In this document: positions 9,898 to 21,404 of the stretch, piece after piece
Numbering within the stretch: the stretch's first letter is position 1
Layout of the letters: every line of letters starts with the position of its first letter
Assembly (NCBI GenBank): GCA_014529385.2
Contig: CM043943.1
Span: 99,150,355 to 99,214,354 of the forward strand
Source of the DNA: Adiantum capillus-veneris
Lineage: Eukaryota; Streptophyta; Polypodiopsida; Polypodiales; Pteridaceae
Reading direction: 5' to 3'
DNA length: 64,000 bases
Made by a program: the position numbers and the translations under genes
The notes under the pieces: generated by a model
Seen by the model: the letters and a program-made list of their open reading frames with translations, nothing else
Databases searched by the model: none
What the model was told of the DNA's origin: nothing

Positions 9898-11549
9898 TGT
9901 AACATTTAATGGTCTAATAACTTGTGTGTAGCGGAAAGTAGCATGAACATAGTGAGCATTTCATTAGAATAGCTTCCTAATGAGAATAACAAGAGTGCTT
10001 GGGTGGAGAGAGCAACAAAAAGTATAACACCTAGTTAGAAAGCATGAACAATACTTCAAAAGAGAGATAAATTAAGCAATTGACAACAGTTGAGGACCGG
10101 ATTTGCATGGAGCCAGTCCCCCCTCGAAAAGGCTTTTTATTATGGTTTCTCCCATCAAGAGAGACATTTTACAATACAATTCTTTGTGTTCATTCAATAC
10201 TAGCTAGTGCAATGAAGATGGAAACTTCATGCACTAAGCAAAACACTTATCAAACACAACATCAATTCCCTCACGGTCTCATACCCAAGACCTCACACAC
10301 CTTTGAAGATGGTGAGAGCTAGCGGGGTATGAGAGTAGATTCAGAGGAAGAAGGAGTATTCTTACGAGAAAGATGCACACCTCCTCACATAATCACTCAT
10401 ATTAGCATAGCTTAGCTTAGTTTTTAGCATTGTAGAGGAGATGAGCATGCATTGAAGCTTGTCTCTTGGTTGGATTTGCATCACAAAGCCAAGAGTTGTT
10501 GGTGTAGGCCTCCCTGCTCACTGCTTGTAGAGGAGATGAGCATGCATTAAAGCTTGTCTCTTGGTTGGATTTGCATCACAAAGCCAAGAGTTTTTGGTGT
10601 AGGCCTCCCTGCTCACAATCTTGGAGTAGGTGGTAGGCTTTCCATTAAAGCTTGAGAAGGAGAGAGAGTCTTCTTTGCTTCACACATGAGATTGTGTGAG
10701 TCTGTGTGTGATAATGCCTTGCAAAAATCAGTCCCCCTCTCTCTCTTGGTCGACCCCTCTTGCTATTTGCTCATCCTCACACCTCATTGGACCTCCCCAA
10801 GCCTAGCCAATGGAAATTAAGCAGCATAAGTGATAGTCTTCTAATATGTGTCCCCCTTTCCCCTTTTGTGAGAGCTTTAGGTAATTACTTAATTCAACTA
10901 AACTCTCATTGGACCTACCCCTTTGCTTCTTGGACAATAGGAATCAGGCAAGCCATTGGGCTACTGAATGCTCATTGGAGCCCTTGGGAGACTGTATAAT
11001 AGTCTTCTAGAGAGCTTAATTCTTATTGGTTCTTTTATTAAGTGTTTTTAAATTAATTAAACTAGATTTACTCTAGCTTAATTCTCATTGGTCCACCTGG
11101 TCCACCTCCAAGGCCATCGAATAGGAATTGAGTACACCTTGTGGGCAATTGGGCTAGGGAGCTGACATGTGTCCCTCATTCCCTTTGTGTAAAGGGAGCT
11201 TGTGTGTGTGAGAGAGAGAGAGTTTCTCTTTCATCTCCTACTTCTAGGCTCGCCCCCTCCTATATAGGGATGGCTTTGAAGACTTTTGGGATACACACAA
11301 AGCATCCAAATTTCCTAAGCTTTGACCTTTGGACACAACCTTTGAATTTGGAACGTTAGCATTTTGGAAGTCTTAATGGGCTGAACCTTAGGGTCTTTTA
11401 AGCCCATTGTTGCACATTGCTCTTTTGCAGATGCCCGCCCCTTTCCCTATTGTGGCCAGTCTGCTAGCTTAACCAATATTCTAGCTTTTTCTCCCCGGGC
11501 ACTTCCCTATATTAAATGATCAGTTTAACATGAGAAAATCATTTAGGAG
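9898..11549 (-). repeat. 5' LTR of element E
   Basis: Starts TGTAAC next to the primer site. It shares ordered blocks with the LTRs of B (the gaggaccggatt...gtcccccctc block, the cccatcaagagagac block, and ttaaatgatcagttta near the outer end). The outer end is placed approximately, by comparison with B and by the start of copia coding sequence. Confidence 0.75.
10431..10616. repeat. 95-base tandem duplication in the E LTR
   Basis: Two head-to-tail copies (10431-10525 and 10526-10616) differing at only a few bases, each beginning tgtagaggagatgagcatgc. The B LTRs have a single equivalent. Confidence 0.85.
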
Positions 11550-14151
11550 AATTAGATATGGACTATTATGACAAGCTCACTTTGTATGACAAGTGTGGAC
11601 AAAATTTTGCAAATGCAGTTGCAGATTCAAGAGCTATTTTAGATACAAAACTTTGGCATGCATGTTTTGGGCATCTGAATTTTTCCAGTTTGCTGCGTTT
11701 GCACAAATCTGATATGGTTGCTTCTTGGCCGCCTCTTGAAGCACCTATCAAACATGTTTGTGAAGGCTGTATTTTGGGTAAATTGCAACATTCTAAGTTT
11801 CCAAAGCATGGTTCCGTTAGGGACACATGCAGGTTACAGCTTGTGCATAGTGATGTTTATGGGCCCATGCAAACTCCATCCTTGGGCAATTACCTGTACT
11901 TCATGAATTTCATTGATGATTACTCCAGGCATGCATGGGTATATCCGCTTAAAGCGAAGTCCGAAGTCTTTATGTGCTTCAAATAATTTCTGGCTATGGC
12001 TGAAAATGTATTGAAATGTACTATGGGCACCCTCCATTCCGATCGAGGGGGGAAGTATATGTCTCATGAATTTAATGCATTTCTGGCTAGTCGTGGGATA
12101 AAACACCAATGTAAAATTCCGTATACACCTCAGTAAAATGGTGTTGCTAAGAGGAAAAACAGGTCCCTTACGAAAATGGCAAGATGTATGGTCAAGAGTC
12201 AAGCTTTACCACATTTTTTTTGGCTCGAGGTTGTCATGTGTGCCATTTATATACTCAACAGGTGTCCTACGAAAGCGTTGCAGTCTATGACTCCATATGA
12301 ATCATGGCATGATAGAAAGCCATCTATTGAGCACATGCATATTTTTGGTTGTTTGGCTTATGGTTTAGTGCCACAAGTGCAGTGCAAAAAATTGAATGAT
12401 AAGGCTGTCAAATGTATTTTTGTTGGTTATAGTGCTAAAAGCAAAGGTTACAGTTGTATCATCCACAAACAAAATGTACTTTGGTTTCATGAGATGTAGT
12501 GTTCGTGGAAGATTCTGTCCAGCCCTTGCTGTCACGTACTAGAGACAATAATGTAAGCTCGCAGGACATTTATGACACTTTGTTGCCTCTTTTTAGTGGT
12601 GGAAGGTCGACTGTAAATTCCAATGAGGCAAATGTATAGCCTATGGGGGTTTCCAAAAATATTATAGATCAGCCTATTACTGATGCAGATGTACATGATG
12701 TACTTGATGAGTAAAGGGCTGAAAATGAGTAGGCTAGAGGTATGCCAAAATGGCTGGTGCACACTTTGCGTGATAGTAAATTGGATGCACCTTTGTCTAG
12801 TCGTACACGTTCAGGCTCTCGCCATGCATCTTATGCATCAGATTGTTATGCTTTGGCTGTGTCTAGCTTACATGATGTTGAGGAACATCTGTCTTTTGAT
12901 GAAGCACAAAATTCAAAAAATTGGATGGCTGCTTGCAATTAGAATATGATGCACTTATAGAAAATGACACATGGACTTTATGTGATTTGCCTCCTAGCAA
13001 AAAGGCCATTGGTACAAAGTGGGTTTACAAGTTGAAACGCAAGCCGGATGGTGAGGTTGATCGCAATAAGGCTCGACTTGTTGCAAAGGGTTATGCACAA
13101 CAAAAAGGCATAGATTATGAAGAGACTTTTGGTCCCACTTGTCATATGACTACTGTGCGTTTTCTATGTGCATTTGGTAGCTCATTTGGGTTGGGATGTA
13201 CATCAATCAGACATTGTTACTACTTTCTTGAATGGTGACATATTTGAGGAAGTTTATGTAGCGCAACCTCGCGGTTTTGTCAAGAAAGGACAATAGGAGA
13301 AAGTGTGCAAATGTAACAAGGCTTTGTATGGGTTGAAGCAATCTCCTTGTGCTTGGTATGAGAAAGCTGACACTCATTTGGTCAAACAAGGCTTTCGTAA
13401 CAGTCCAACAGAAAGCATATTGTATGTAAAGCATGAGGGTCATGTGCTTCTCATTGTGGTTCTTTATGTAGTTGATTTGTTGATCACTGGACCAAATGAG
13501 ATACATATTGCTAAATTTAAGGCTGATTTGAATGCTACTTTCAAGATGAAAGATTTGGGGATGTTGCATCATTATTTGGGCATATAGTTTAAGTAGTGTG
13601 ATGGTGGTATTTCCTTGTGTCAGAAAAGTTACATAGAGACATTGCTGTGTAAGTTTGGACTTGAGGATTGCAAACCTATTGCCATTCCCCTGGAAACAGG
13701 TTTGAAATTGAGTCTACATGATCCTGGCGATCCTGCTGATGTCACTCTTTACCAAACTGTTGTTGGCTGTCGCATTTATGTATACAACACAAGGCCGGAT
13801 ATTCAGTTTGTAGTCTCACAGGTTAGCAGATTTATGCATAGCCCAGGGTCTAAGCATTGGCAGGCTGTCAAGAGGATTTTCCGCTACCTTAATGGCACTT
13901 TACATCTTGGCTTATTTTATCCCAAGGGGGGATCATTGCCGCTAGACTTACATGCTTTTTCGGACTCAGATTCGGCTGGTTGTTTTGACACGCAAGTGTC
14001 CACAACTGTTTTTGGTTTCATGCTTGGTAGTTCATGTATATCATGGTTGAACAAGAAGCAAACTATTGTGGCCACTTCGAGTTCTGAGGCTCAATACAAG
14101 GCAATCTTCACAGGTACGATTGAGTGTGTATGGCTCAGACGCCCAGATTAG
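11550..14151 (+). pseudogene. pol: Copia relic F: integrase, RT and RNase H
   Basis: Plus-strand copia pol without Gag, protease or LTRs. In order: GAG-pre-integrase (LWHACFGHLNFSSLLRLHKS) and integrase core (VHSDVYGPM) at 11558-11986; the PQ.NGVA region near 12130 with a TAA in place of CAA; integrase C-part 12176-12499 (YILNRCPTKAL, IFGCLAYG); RT 12921-13587 (KWVYKLKRKPDGEVD, KALYGLKQSPCAWY); RNase H 13615-14151 (SKHWQAVKRIFRYLNGTLHLG, TSSSEAQYKA). The RT active site reads YVVD instead of YVDD. There are several frameshifts and stops. The left end is interrupted by E and the right end is lost at the border with G. Confidence 0.9.
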
Positions 14152-14156
14152 AAAAA

Positions 14157-16600
14157 AGAACATCATCCTCCAGATACATCCTGGTTATAGGAGCTTGTTG
14201 ATGTCTTAGCCTCTTGTTCAGTGTGATGAGTTGTAATGAATATTGCTCATCACCTTTCAAATCCTCAGTCACAGCTTTAGCTTTTCATTTCACATCTGAA
14301 CTGTGTTGTGAATGGTATCCTGGGGAATCTTCAGTGTTGCCTGGTTGCTGATCATCAGCCCCTTGGTCTCTCGACTATTGATCCTGATACTGGTTTGGTT
14401 GGTCTGTGTTGGGCTGACTGCCCCCTCTGGCAGCTGATCCACCAACTCCAAATCCTGAAGGTGGAGATGGAGGAGAGTATTTATCATCATCATGTTTATC
14501 TATTGGTTCATCCTCCCTCTCTTCCTCCTTCTCTTTTGCTTTGTCAGAATCCTCATCGAGGTTATTCTGCTTGTCAATATAGTCCAGAATAGTTTGATTT
14601 TCCAAATCACTGTTATATTCCGAATGTTTATCCTGCAAATCACTCTGCATTGTTTCCATGAGCGCCCTCACATTATCCATATTGAAAATGGCATTTCCTG
14701 CTAGATTCAATATATCAGCCAAGTTATTGTATATGTATCTCTCTGTTAAAGAGGCCTTCAATGTAGTGTGGCTGGTCAGTAATGAGTTGAAATCAACTCT
14801 CTTCATCCTTAGCATAGTTTTGAATCTGTCAGCAGCTCTCTCAACCTCTACCTTTTCTTCATTTTACTGCCTCATCTTACTCTCAAGCTTTGACAGCTTA
14901 CTTTCCAATGTCTGAATTGTTATGGCTGACTAATTTGCAAGAACACTATGCCGCAAGGATTATGCCCCTATATCCTATTTCAACTTCTAAACTTTTTGCG
15001 CATTGTTCCTCAGTTCAGCTTAACTTGGTCACTTCATTATTAGATGATCAGGCATCCATCATTTGTCCCAAAGCATGGACAATCGTATTCCAGGATGATT
15101 GGATAAGCATTGAGCAACCATCCATGATCGTTGTTGGGTCAAAGGCAACTGGCTCATAAATTGTAGCAAGAGCCATATATGGTAATGTGGTAAAGTCAGG
15201 TTTGTGCAAGACTGATCGTCCTGTGAGAGGATGAGTCTGCAACTGTTGTAATCTGTCCTTCTTGGTTAAGGCTAAATCCAATTCACTAAAAGGGTTAGGA
15301 ATGTTACTAACTGGACTAACAGGTGCCGGAACTTTTTCCTTATCAGTTTGGGTTGCCGACTAATCAACACTTGTCTTGTCTAGCTAGTCCTGTCCAACAC
15401 TAGTGTTTGCTGAACTCTACCCCGCTTGCTAGCTGGTTCCAACAGTAACCTTGACTAGAGGCTGGTTTACCTGGCCAACTGAAGTCTGGTCTACTAGATA
15501 TTTTTCAATAGATATAGTTTTGACCTGACTTTCTAACTACTTCAAGAAAGCTCTTGGCTAATGTAGTTTTTGGTCTCTTAGAGCTACCAGCGTCCACTTG
15601 TGTGGCCTTTCTCTTCTGTTCAATGTGCGAGCTGACTGAGTATTTAGGGCTTCTTCATCTAAAGATAAGTCAATATCATTAGTTGTTGGGATGGGTTTCT
15701 GACTCCAAGCCATCCGTACTACCTGGTCATGAGCATTAGGAGACGTTGCCCAGTAAAGAAACTGCCAGACATACCAGGCTTGAAAATAGTCTGGGATTTC
15801 AACTTGGCAGTCTGCTGAAGCACATTATGTGACAGAATCTGATATAAGTTGATTAAAGTTGTGGCATCTAATTTCTTTGCCAGTAACATAGCAAACAGTT
15901 TCTCTGAAACATATGTAGGGTTAATTTTCATCCTCATTTAGCCACAAACCGGTAGGCAACAGAGACGTCCAGACTTGCTACTAGAACCCCTTGTGCACTG
16001 GCCTTGAGTTTTTTCTTGGCTACGTCATCTTCCTTCAGGGCTGCACTTATTTGTTCGGCAATTGCAACAGTCATCTTTGGCTCATTTGGCATCTTGAAAG
16101 CATAAGCAACGTTGATGACGGTAATGCTGTAGTATATGGCCGTCATCAACGTTGAAGGAATCAAGAACCTACCTAATGATAGTTGTGTCAAACTCTATTC
16201 TTGTGGCTTGCACAACCACATGCAAATCCCACAATCGTAGCAACGCTTTTGTTTGCTTGATAAACACTTACCTCTATATCTTACTATGGGGAATAAGTGG
16301 TAAAGAAGCTTTAGCAGCGACAATAAGTGCTTGGGTTTCCTCTATGGTTTCCTGCATCTTCTCCGACATTTTCTTCCTACCCATGCACTATGAAGACGAT
16401 GAATCGGTAGAAGAATAAGACTTACTTGAATCTTCAAACCTCTTCAAACCCGTATCTAGGTGTGGCTGGTAAAGACAGGCATCAATCAACAGTTGCTTTG
16501 GACAAATAAGTTTGTGGTTGTAGTGAAGAAGCTTCAGAGCTTGGCAATGGCGAATGTGTAACAGTAGGCAAACGTCGCGCAAGAGACTTATGAGAAAATA
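14157..16600 (-). pseudogene. Extra reading region downstream of integrase in G
   Basis: Sense-oriented coding-like sequence between integrase and the lost 3' LTR, in pieces. 16191-15934 has IAEQISAALKEDDVAKKKLKAS. 15937-15719 has SEKLFAMLLAKKLDATTLINLYQIL. 14815-14375 is an acidic, helical stretch (LENQTILDYIDKQNN, EKEEEREDEP) ending in a low-complexity Pro/Gly/Gln tail. I recognise no family. Some plant Ty3 lineages carry an additional or envelope-like ORF here. I saw no clear signal peptide or membrane segments to support an envelope. Confidence 0.45.
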
Positions 16601-16704
16601 CGCCTACTCGCCTTACTGTTATACGCGTTCTCACCATAAAAGCTCCACTACTTACCGTTCCTAGAGTTTTGTGCACCGCTAATGGCGTGGCATACATGCA
16701 TTGG

Positions 16705-17782
16705 CTAATACTCTCTATATTTCTTGAAATGATTATCACAGACAATCCGACTGGCCCTTTTCCCCATAAAAACTGATACTGGCTCTGACACTTGACCGAT
16801 TCTGCAAAACTGACATAGTTTTGTCGTGCTGAGACTTTCTGACCCTTGGGCGAGCTCTTTGACCAGCTCTGGTACTGGCTGTACATGATAAAAGCTTAAA
16901 ATAACCGATTCTGAATTTTCTTGGTCTTCAGTTCCCAGGATACCAGTATCATTATCCTTGGAAGTCTCTTTGTCATTTGAATAATATAGCTTGATTTTGG
17001 CTCCATTATACACACCTGGCAGTAGTAATCCAGATAAATCTTTCAGCCTTACTATGCCGTTAGAAAATACCCAATCAAATTCATATGGACCAGCCGAAGC
17101 TATCTTTAAATTTGGTTTCTTAGGACCCATCTTAGATTGATAAAGCAGAACCAAATCTCCTTTCTGAAATTCCCTAACTTTGATTCTTCTATCATGCTAG
17201 TGTTTCCTTCTTTGCTGAATAATTTCTTGTTCCAGCATAGCCCTGTGTCTTAACTCATCCAACTGTGTTAACTCCTCCACTCTCTGTTTAAGATTGTGGT
17301 TAAAATCCAATCCATATTCTACTACCATCCTGAGATTGGCAATTACAAATTCCATAGGCATGAGGACTTCAGTGCCATACACCATTTTGAATGGTGTTAG
17401 TCCAATGGTGACCTTAAAGGTTGTTCTATATGCCCAAAGAGTAGTCTAGAGCTTCAGATCCCATTGGTGTGGCTCCTTTTGCAACATCTTAGTGAGAATG
17501 GTCTTGACAGTTTTGTTACTGCTCTCTGCTTGCCCATTACATCTAGTTTTATATGTCCATAGTATCATTTATAAAGTGTGTTCCCTGATTAGATACAATT
17601 TCCATAGGACATCCATAACAACAGATAACATTTTCAAATAAGAATACAACAATGGACTTTGCGGTGTTGTCGGGAAGAGCCTTAGCTTCTACCCATTTGG
17701 TGACATAACAAGTGGCCATCAATATATACCAATTTTTCGTGGAGTAATTTTCTTGAATGGACCCATGAAATCCAAACCCCAT
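16705..17782 (-). pseudogene. pol: Integrase of element G
   Basis: 17782-17549 is the core, with CYVTKWVEAKALPDNTAK and the second aspartate region altered (SNQGTHF where SDxGxxF is usual). 17385-17197 has the typical VYGTEVLMPMEF. 17154-16705 is the C-terminal module with GPYEFDWVFSNGIVRLKDLSG and NGAKIKLYY (GPY/F-type). After it comes an unexpected CQFC...CDNHF cluster near 16820-16720. Frames change between the pieces. Confidence 0.8.
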
Positions 17783-18123
17783 TTCATAAACACTCCCAGT
17801 GGCTGGACTGGAGTTATAGGAGTCATATCTGCTACTGTGGGTCTAACCCATCCTCTGGCATATTTCACATGTTTTACAAAATCTTTTAACATCAGCTATT
17901 AAAGTTTGCCACTACAATACAGCCTGCAAAATCTTCTTGTAAGTGAGATCAGTAGAGAAATGTCCTCCAAAATCCCCATCATGTGCCTCTAAAATAACTT
18001 GCATTTTGCCTTCCATAGGTACACATCTTCAAAGAACCCCATCGACTCCCAGTCTGTAGAGTGACCTGCCAATGATGGTGAACTTTAGACTACTAATGAT
18101 TAGATCCTTTTTCTGATTCTGAG

Positions 18124-18663
18124 TCAAGTTGTCTGGGAATCCTCCCTTAGAAGAAACCGATATACGTCATACAACTGTGTTGTTTCTTCAGTTGTTATCT
18201 GAAATAGTTTTGCATCCACTGGCTCGTCTCTCAAAGATGCCTCAGAGTAGCCATCCATACTTCTGGACAAGAAATCAACACCACAATGGGTTTTACCGAG
18301 CTTATGAAAAATACGAAACTCAAATTCCATCAAGAACACCATCCATCTTATCAATCTTCCTTGAATAATGACTTTGTTGATCAAAAATAAAAATGCTTGA
18401 TTATCCACATAAAAATGCCTGATGATCCACATAAAAATGAAATAGCTTGCCCAGCAAATAGTGTCGAAATTTAGTAGCATTGAAAACATTCCTAAGGATT
18501 CTCTTTCAGTAGTGGTATATCCTTGTTCAGCCTGAGTGAATCCCCGACTGGCAAAATACACTGGATAATCAGTCGTCCCTTCTGGCTGAGCTAAGATTGC
18601 TCCCATCATCAATCTTGAAGCATCTACATGTACATAAAAATGACATCCCAATTTGGTTGTCAA
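18124..18663 (-). pseudogene. pol: RNase H of element G
   Basis: Shows YVHVDASRLMMGAILAQPEG, YFASRGFTQAEQGYTTTERE and LIRWMVFLMEFEF: the RT-connector/RNase H of Ty3 elements, with the first catalytic Asp in VDAS and the Glu in TERE. It contains a local internal repeat of the FYVDNQAF region. The frame is open for 179 codons. Confidence 0.85.
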
Positions 18664-19683
18664 AGTACTGGCTTACTAACAATGGGATTCTTCAAATTCT
18701 GAAAGCTCTCCTCACATTCAGAAGTCCAATTGAACTTGTTGTTCTTCTTTGTGAGCTCGTACAAAGGTAATGCATGGGAAGAAAATTGATGCACAGATCT
18801 TCTATAGAAATTGATATATCCCAAGAAAGAGCTTAGTTATGATGCATTACGGGCTGCCTTGACCTGTTAGACACACTGAATCTTGTCATTAGCCATTTCT
18901 ATACCATTGTTGGACACTACATGTCCCAATAGTTGTCCTTTCCAGACCAAGAAAAAAGATTTGAATGGGTTTAAACAGATCCACTTTTCCTGACAACGCT
19001 AGAAAACCATTTCCAAAAAATGTAAATGCTTATCCTCCTCTGAATATATAATGAAGTCATCCATGAATATAGCAAGGAATCGGTGGAGAAATTCACTGAA
19101 TATTTCCATCATACATTGTTGGAAAGTCGCTGGAGCATTGCAAAGACCAAATGGCATAACCAGATACATGAATGCTCCCCACTCAGTAATAAAATTAGTT
19201 TTACTCCGGTCCTCACGAGAAATCGTAGCTGGTTATAACCAGTATAACCATCCATAAAGCTATACATCTCATATCCTGCAATTTCGTCAAGCAGCATGTC
19301 TGTAAATGGTAATGGAAAGGGATGCTTAATGGTCTGAGCATTTAGCTTTCGATAATCCACACAGACTCTAAGCTTTCCATTCTTCTTAGGTACCACCACA
19401 AGGGAAATAACCAATCACTACTGGCTACTTCAATAATGAATCCAGCCTTTAGAAGGTTATCAATCTCTTCCTTGACCTTCTTAGCATAATTGGGATTCAT
19501 CCTGTACCTTTGTAATCGCACTGGTTTGGCATCTAGTTTCAATGGTATTCGATGTTGACATACCTCTGGATCTACTCCCTTGAGATCCATATGTTCCCAT
19601 GCGAACACATCTTTGTAGTGCTTGAACATGTGTTGAGCCTTCTCTTTCATTACTGGATTCAGATGCTTGTTGACTTTGATCAT
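18664..19683 (-). pseudogene. pol: Reverse transcriptase of element G
   Basis: 19683-19342 holds the pre-RT part (HYKDVFAWEHMDLKGVDPEV, HRIPLKLDAKPVRLQRYRMN, KEEIDNLLKAGFI). 19414-19109 holds VVPKKNGKLRVCVDYRKLNA and PFPLPFTDMLLDEIAG. The active site near 19060 reads FMDD. A frameshift separates the two pieces near 19400, and further changes disrupt the thumb region toward 18700. Confidence 0.85.
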
Positions 19684-19946
19684 TTTAGGATTTTTCTATG
19701 AACCCAGATTCCATTCCTCTATTTCTTGATCATCACGAAGTAACCAATTAGGCCCACCCCCTTTTATTTTGGTTGACTCTTCAGCGTAATCCCAAGACGG
19801 TCCTTTGAGTTTTGAACTGCTATAGAGTGTACTTGTTCAGAAGCCATTAGCATACTGGGATCAACTTAGAGGTATGTCGAGTGAACTGCAAAGTTTCAGT
19901 GACTACTACAGAGTGTACTTGTTCAAAAGTCGTTGGCATACTGGGA

Positions 19947-20594
19947 TCAACTGGGTCTTTTAGCCTTCCAGTTAGCTAAACTGATCGTTCCCCAGAATTC
20001 TTTAGTGAACTGATCTGGAAACTGCTTCTTTTGCTTTTCAGCCTGATCTTTGTCTAGTAATACTGCATTGAGATCTATTTCAGCTAGTGGAAAAATATTC
20101 ATTGCCGCCAGCATCCTCTTAATTTTCTTCACCTTATACTTCTGGCAAAGCTCTTCTGGCCGCAGCTTCTTTCTCCAGATCCTAGTGTTGTTTGTCTGAA
20201 TCTGAATTCTGCTACTGGCACCTTGTATTGTCAGATTCTTATTGGCATAGTCGTGAACAGCCTGTGCTATTCGCAACCATGGGCGCCCCAGTAGCATCCC
20301 ATATGGGCCTTGCACATCTAGTACTAGGAAGCTAGTTTTGAACTTTTCTTTGCCTACTATTATCTGCATACTTTCTATCATTCCTGTTGCCGACACCACT
20401 CGATGATCCACCATTTGCACTTTAAAAGGTGCTAGTTTCAAGTTTGTGATACCCATTCTTTGTTGAAGGTGTGTCCCAATGATATTTACTCCTGCTCCTC
20501 CATCTAGTATGACACCAGATAGTGGATCCCACTGTTTCCTAACCTTGTAGTCTACCTGGATCACCGGAACTTCATCATCTCTGTCAGCGGCCAA
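19947..20594 (-). pseudogene. pol: Protease of element G
   Basis: Retropepsin-like frame of 215 codons: the active-site region reads GVILDGGAGVNIIG, with DGG in place of DS/TG. The flap and C-terminal part include FLVLDVQGPYGMLLGRPWLR. DGG-type sites are known in some plant Ty3 clades. The frame is open but isolated from RT by about 260 broken bases. Confidence 0.8.
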
Positions 20595-20848
20595 AGTGAC
20601 TGCGTTGGCTCCGCTTCAGCCTTTCTTCGTTGTTTGATGAATTTGGCTGCTTCTAGCAAAGTTTTTCTAATATCATCTAGCTCAACTGTGAGTTTCTGAA
20701 TCCTGTCGCAAATCTTGACATGAATTTCTTCTCTTTCTTGATGAGAGTTATTGTCAGAACTTGAGGAATCGAAAATATCTGCACATTGCCATTCCTCTGT
20801 TCTGGTGCCTTTAGTGCCTCTTCCAGTGTTTTTTGTTGCAGTTATATC

Positions 20849-21380
20849 TTATTTAATGCTCCCTAATTCCTCCATCAGTCCCTGAATTGCAGCCAACATA
20901 GTCTCAAGAATCCTAGACCCTGACTGATCTGGTTGTGCTTTCTCAAAAGACTGGGTTGGTATCTTTTGAATGACCCGGGCATTAGAACTTTCAGGCTGCT
21001 TTGGCAACTTCTTGGCTAAATCTTCTATGATCTTAGCCGCCAGTTCCCTTTGCGCCTGCCATTCATCATTTACCTTTTCTTTACCCTTCATCTGACACAC
21101 CTCTTTGTGTTGAGCCCATGAGAGGTGGTCCTTACCTAATGGTTCTTGCAAATATCCAATGGTCATTGTAGAAGGGCTAGATGCCTCTCTAGTAAGAGAG
21201 ATGGAGAGGGAGAGAAGGTAGAGATAGAGAGAGAGGAAAGAGTGGGGTGGGGAGAGTTTTTTTTTACAATCCACTAGCCACTGGCTAGGTTATTAGGGAA
21301 GAGTGGAGTTCGGAGCATTTACAAGGGGTTTTGTTGATGGTTCGGGTGGTCGGTGTGAGGTTTAAGGCTTCCGGAATTGG
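20849..21380 (-). other. Linker with pyrimidine-rich tract between Gag and protease of G
   Basis: Between the zinc-knuckle region and the protease frame, the minus strand has about 250 bases without coding character. This includes a long CT-rich tract (plus-strand 21180-21262) ending CTTACTAG, shortly before an ATG at about 21166 (MTIGYLQEPLG). The following frame, to 20849, is coding-like (DEWQAQRELAAKIIEDL). The tract looks like a 3' splice site or a Y-patch promoter/leader. Confidence 0.4.
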
Positions 21381-21404
21381 TATTTGTTGCGAGAAGCCGA
21401 GATG

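Larger units (their letters stand above)
9009..11549 (-). mobile_element. Ty3 element E fragment: 5' LTR plus Gag start
   Basis: Minus-strand relative of element B: the same Gag N-terminus, the same primer site position and an LTR with recognisable blocks in the same order. The left end is cut off inside Gag at about 9010, so protease, RT, integrase and the 3' LTR are absent. The right LTR end abuts the coding sequence of copia relic F, implying E inserted into F. Confidence 0.8.
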
